Assembly (NCBI GenBank): GCA_002347485.1
Contig: DDXM01000030.1
Span: 1 to 26,178 of the forward strand
Length of the DNA stretch: 26,178 bases
Reading direction: 5' to 3'
Origin: Anaerolineaceae bacterium UBA2260
Lineage (GTDB): Bacteria; Chloroflexota; Anaerolineae; Anaerolineales; Anaerolineaceae
The notes under the pieces were generated by a model that was not told where the DNA came from, made no database searches, and saw only the letters and a program-made list of their open reading frames with translations. Both the position numbers and the translations under genes were made by a program. Shown here one piece after another: positions 23,845 through 26,178 of the stretch (positions are counted from its first letter, which is position 1; every line of letters starts with the position of its first letter).

Positions 23845-24087
23845 ATGCCCCCAAAGGGTCGTGTCGTTGTCAACGAAAACTACTGCAAGGGCTGTTCGAT
23901 TTGCGTGGAAAATTGTCCACAGGATGTGCTGGGGCTGGATATGGGGCATATCACCCCGAAAGGTTATCATCCCGCCTCATTGATCGCGGAGGGTTGCACC
24001 GGTTGTGGTATCTGCGCCGTGGTCTGCCCGGATGCAGCGATTACCGTGTACCGTATAAAAACCGGCGTGACCCGGGAACAGGAATAG
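23845..24087 (+). CDS. Ferredoxin subunit (delta) of 2-oxoacid:ferredoxin oxidoreductase
   Basis: An 80-aa protein with two complete 4Fe-4S motifs: CKGCSICVENCP (Cys14, 17, 20, 24) and CTGCGICAVVCP (Cys51, 54, 57, 61). The ATG at 23845 follows AGGAGG by 5 bases. The linker GLDMGHITPKGYHPA and the position before the alpha subunit (9-bp gap) identify it as the delta (VorD/KorD-type) subunit and not a free ferredoxin. It passes electrons from the TPP centre to external ferredoxin. Confidence 0.93.
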   Translation: MPPKGRVVVNENYCKGCSICVENCPQDVLGLDMGHITPKGYHPASLIAEGCTGCGICAVVCPDAAITVYRIKTGVTREQE

Positions 24088-24096
24088 GAGACTGCG

Positions 24097-25209
24097 ATGG
24101 CAAAAGTACTGATGAAGGGCAATGAGGCTGTCGCGGAAGCCGCGGTGCGCGCAGGTGTTAGCGCCTATTTCGGTTATCCCATCACACCGCAAACAGAATT
24201 ACTCGAATACATGTCTCACCGCATGCCTGAATTGGGACGCGTGTTTTTGCAGGCGGAAAGTGAACCCGCCGCCATCAACATGGTGTACGGCGCGGCTTGC
24301 ACCGGCAAGCGGGTGATGAGTTCCTCCTCCAGCCCCGGCGTGAGCCTGATGATGGAAGGTATTTCCTACATCGCCGGCACCGAACTGCCGGTGGTGCTGG
24401 TGGATGTGATGCGCGGCGGCCCCGGGTTGGGCAACATCGCCCCATCGCAAGCGGATTACAACCAGATCGTGCATGGCGGCGGGCATGGGGAATACCGCGC
24501 CATTGTGTTAGCCCCCGGTAATATACAGGAGGCCGTCGATCTAACCGTGCTCGCCTTTGACCTGGCAGAAAAATACCGCTCGATCGTCGTCGTGCTTTCG
24601 GATGGCGCGATGGGACAGATGATGGAACCCTGCGAACTCCCGCCCATGCAGCCAATCAAAAGCGAGGTTCCCGAGTGGGCTGTCTCCGGTTCTGAAGGAC
24701 GCGAGCGCCGCTTCCTGAGCTCCATCAACCTGGACCCCGCTGCGCAGGAGAAGATGAATTTTCGGGTTATGCGCCGCTGGCAGGTGATCGAAGCCAATGA
24801 AGTGCGCTACAAGGAATACTTCATGGACGACGCGGAACTGGTTGTCACCGGCTTTGGATCTAGCGGGCGCGTTGCCCTCTCGGCTGTGCGCGCCGCGCGT
24901 GAAGAAGGCATCAAGGTCGGGCTGATTCGCCCGGTAACCCTCAATCCCTTCCCGCGCAAGCGATTTGAAGAGATCGCTGCTAAAGCCAGGGCGATGCTGG
25001 TGGTCGAGATGAACAACGGGCAGATGCTGGATGACGTGATGATCTCGACGCGCAGTAAGATACCTATAGAATTTTACGGGCGCATGGGCGGCATGTTCCT
25101 GATGCCCGATGAAGTGCTGCGCGAGATCCGCCGCCTGGCAGGCGGCGACATTCCGACCGAAGGCCACCCCCGCGACCGCTGGCTCGACCGCGTGAAGGCA
25201 GAAAGGTAA
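24097..25209 (+). CDS. vorB: 2-oxoacid:ferredoxin oxidoreductase, alpha subunit (VorB/KorA type)
   Basis: A 370-aa alpha subunit; ATG at 24097 with TAGGAG upstream. Family signatures: GNEAVAEAAVRAG, YFGYPITPQTELLEYMS (the conserved substrate-contacting YPITP), FLQAESEPAAINMVYGAACTG, SSSSPGVSLMMEGISY, RGGPGLGNIAPSQADYNQ and the C-terminal transketolase-like domain with ELVVTGFGSSGR. This subtype oxidatively decarboxylates branched-chain 2-oxoacids (3-methyl-2-oxobutanoate) or 2-oxoglutarate to acyl-CoA with reduction of ferredoxin. Sequence alone does not separate these substrates, so the symbol follows common annotation. Operon gaps of 9 and 11 bp to its neighbours support a four-subunit complex. 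The enzyme class is oxygen-sensitive, fitting an anaerobic host. Confidence 0.92.
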   Translation: MAKVLMKGNEAVAEAAVRAGVSAYFGYPITPQTELLEYMSHRMPELGRVFLQAESEPAAINMVYGAACTGKRVMSSSSSPGVSLMMEGISYIAGTELPVVLVDVMRGGPGLGNIAPSQADYNQIVHGGGHGEYRAIVLAPGNIQEAVDLTVLAFDLAEKYRSIVVVLSDGAMGQMMEPCELPPMQPIKSEVPEWAVSGSEGRERRFLSSINLDPAAQEKMNFRVMRRWQVIEANEVRYKEYFMDDAELVVTGFGSSGRVALSAVRAAREEGIKVGLIRPVTLNPFPRKRFEEIAAKARAMLVVEMNNGQMLDDVMISTRSKIPIEFYGRMGGMFLMPDEVLREIRRLAGGDIPTEGHPRDRWLDRVKAER

Positions 25210-25220
25210 AGGAGCGCGAG

Positions 25221-26003
25221 ATGGATATTAATAACAATGTGATCGAAGAACTGGTCTACACAAGACCGGATGCGTTAACGGTTACAAGCACACATTATTG
25301 CCCGGGCTGTACCCACGGCACCGCTCACCGCCTGGTAGCGGAAGTGATCGACGAAATGGGAATCAAGGGAAAAACCATTGGCGTCGCGTCCGTGGGATGC
25401 TCCGTTTTCGCTTACAACTACTTTGATATGGACTTTGTCCAGGCTCCGCACGGGCGCGCCCCTGCGATGGCAACCGGCGTCAAACGCCTGATGCCCGACC
25501 GCGCGGTTTTCACCTACCAGGGTGACGGGGACATGATCTCCATTGGAACCGGCGAAATCGTGCACGCCGCCGCGCGCGGTGAGAACATCACCGTCATCTT
25601 CCTGAACAACGCCAATTATGGCATGACTGGCGGCCAGATGGCGCCTACCACCCTCCCGGGTCAAAAGACCACTTCCTCTCCCAACGGTCGGGATGTAGAA
25701 ATGCAGGGTTATCCGGTCAAAGCATCGGAAATGCTGTCAACCCTCGATGGCGCTTCCTACGTGGTGCGTCGCTCACTGCACGACCCAAAGAACATTCGCC
25801 TGGCGAAAAAGGCTATCCGTACCGCCTTTGAAGTGCAGATGCGGGGGCTGGGGTTCTCCCTGGTGGAATTGCTTTCCATTTGCCCCACCAACTGGGGAAT
25901 GACCCCGGTCGAGTCACTGCACTGGATGGAAGAGAACATGGTCAGCTATTACCCGCTGGGTGACTACAAGGTTCACCCCGCGATCGCCAATCTCAGGTTT
26001 TAG
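25221..26003 (+). CDS. 2-oxoacid:ferredoxin oxidoreductase, beta subunit (thiamine diphosphate-binding)
   Basis: A 260-aa beta subunit; ATG at 25221 with AAAGGAG upstream. N-terminal STHYCPGCTHGTAH holds cysteines found in many beta subunits, and the TPP/Mg motif is YQGDGDMISIGTGEI followed by FLNNANYGMTGGQ. GVASVGCSVFAYNYFD and QAPHGRAPAMATG contact the cofactor in related enzymes. TPTTLPGQ-like sequence (MAPTTLPGQKTTSSPNGRD) and LLSICPTNWGMTP complete the family pattern. It works with the alpha subunit at a shared active site; the ThDP carbanion passes electrons to the delta subunit clusters. It lies 11 bp downstream of the alpha gene and 11 bp upstream of gamma. Confidence 0.93.
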   Translation: MDINNNVIEELVYTRPDALTVTSTHYCPGCTHGTAHRLVAEVIDEMGIKGKTIGVASVGCSVFAYNYFDMDFVQAPHGRAPAMATGVKRLMPDRAVFTYQGDGDMISIGTGEIVHAAARGENITVIFLNNANYGMTGGQMAPTTLPGQKTTSSPNGRDVEMQGYPVKASEMLSTLDGASYVVRRSLHDPKNIRLAKKAIRTAFEVQMRGLGFSLVELLSICPTNWGMTPVESLHWMEENMVSYYPLGDYKVHPAIANLRF

Positions 26004-26014
26004 AGGGAGGGATA

Positions 26015-26178
26015 ATGCAAACAGAGATCATCATTGCTGGTTTTGGGGGTCAGGGCGTGCTTTTCGGTGGTCAGTTGCTCACATATGCCGCGATGGACGA
26101 AGGCAAGGAAGTCACCTGGATCCCCTCATACGGACCGGAAATGCGCGGTGGTACGGCGAATTGCACGGTGGTCATTTC
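26015..26178 (+). CDS. 2-oxoacid:ferredoxin oxidoreductase, gamma subunit (partial, runs off the window)
   Basis: The first 54 codons of the gamma subunit, starting at the ATG at 26015 with GGGAGG about 5 bases upstream. The sequence shows EIIIAGFGGQGVLFGGQLL, the conserved glycine-rich start, then VTWIPSYGPEMRGGTANCTV, the family's SYGPEMRGG motif. Complete members are about 180-190 aa. It completes the delta-alpha-beta-gamma operon order. Confidence 0.93.
   Translation, partial: MQTEIIIAGFGGQGVLFGGQLLTYAAMDEGKEVTWIPSYGPEMRGGTANCTVVI

Overview
The window looks like chromosome from a member of the Chloroflexota, most likely class Anaerolineae. This is inferred from protein style, not from a marker search: Thr/Pro-rich 'TPT' linkers in exported proteins, a penicillin-binding-protein homologue ending in Ig-like modules, a LysM lipoprotein, a ferredoxin-dependent 2-oxoacid oxidoreductase operon typical of anaerobes, and a primary sigma factor beside a YceD protein. 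Most genes are GC-rich. Several genes have a -10 box 6-7 bases before the start codon and no Shine-Dalgarno, which suggests leaderless mRNAs.

Layout. 1-532 (minus): the first codons of tuf (EF-Tu) preceded by tRNA-Thr(GGT), tRNA-Tyr(GTA) and tRNA-Thr(TGT), behind two tandem promoters. 640-6075: an accessory stretch with several decayed genes: a frameshifted deazaflavin-type nitroreductase relic, an alpha/alpha-toroid protein, a PfkB sugar kinase with an internal deletion, PhzF, a DUF5680 protein, intact rarA, and a histidine phosphatase interrupted by one TAA codon. 6060-8496: rdgB (minus), then yceD-like and rpoD/sigA (plus) behind a near-consensus promoter. 8704-13774 (minus): dnaE, a CYTH protein and a small membrane protein. 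13902-16128 (plus): a membrane-anchored Thr/Pro-rich peptide, gatC and gatA. 16191-16612: an inverted ~231-bp copy of the rpoD 3' end and its downstream region, abutting the 3' remnant of a HAD phosphatase. 16618-21270 (minus): a PBP1-like protein lacking the catalytic residues of both its domains, in an apparent operon with a membrane TPR protein. 21334-22308: a divergent LysM lipoprotein. 22424-23644: a thiolase. 23845 to the end: a ferredoxin / alpha / beta / gamma(partial) 2-oxoacid:ferredoxin oxidoreductase operon.

The core genes cover translation (tRNAs, tuf, gatCA), transcription (rpoD), replication and repair (dnaE, rarA, rdgB) and anaerobic acyl-CoA metabolism (thiolase and the oxidoreductase). 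The observations most worth following are: (1) the full-length PBP1-like protein that looks catalytically dead in both the glycosyltransferase and transpeptidase domains; (2) the ~95% identical inverted repeat that flanks the 7.5-kb dnaE-gatA block, carries the rpoD C-terminus and has cut a HAD gene; (3) the run of leaderless promoter architectures. I found no CRISPR array, transposase, integrase, phage gene or defence system.
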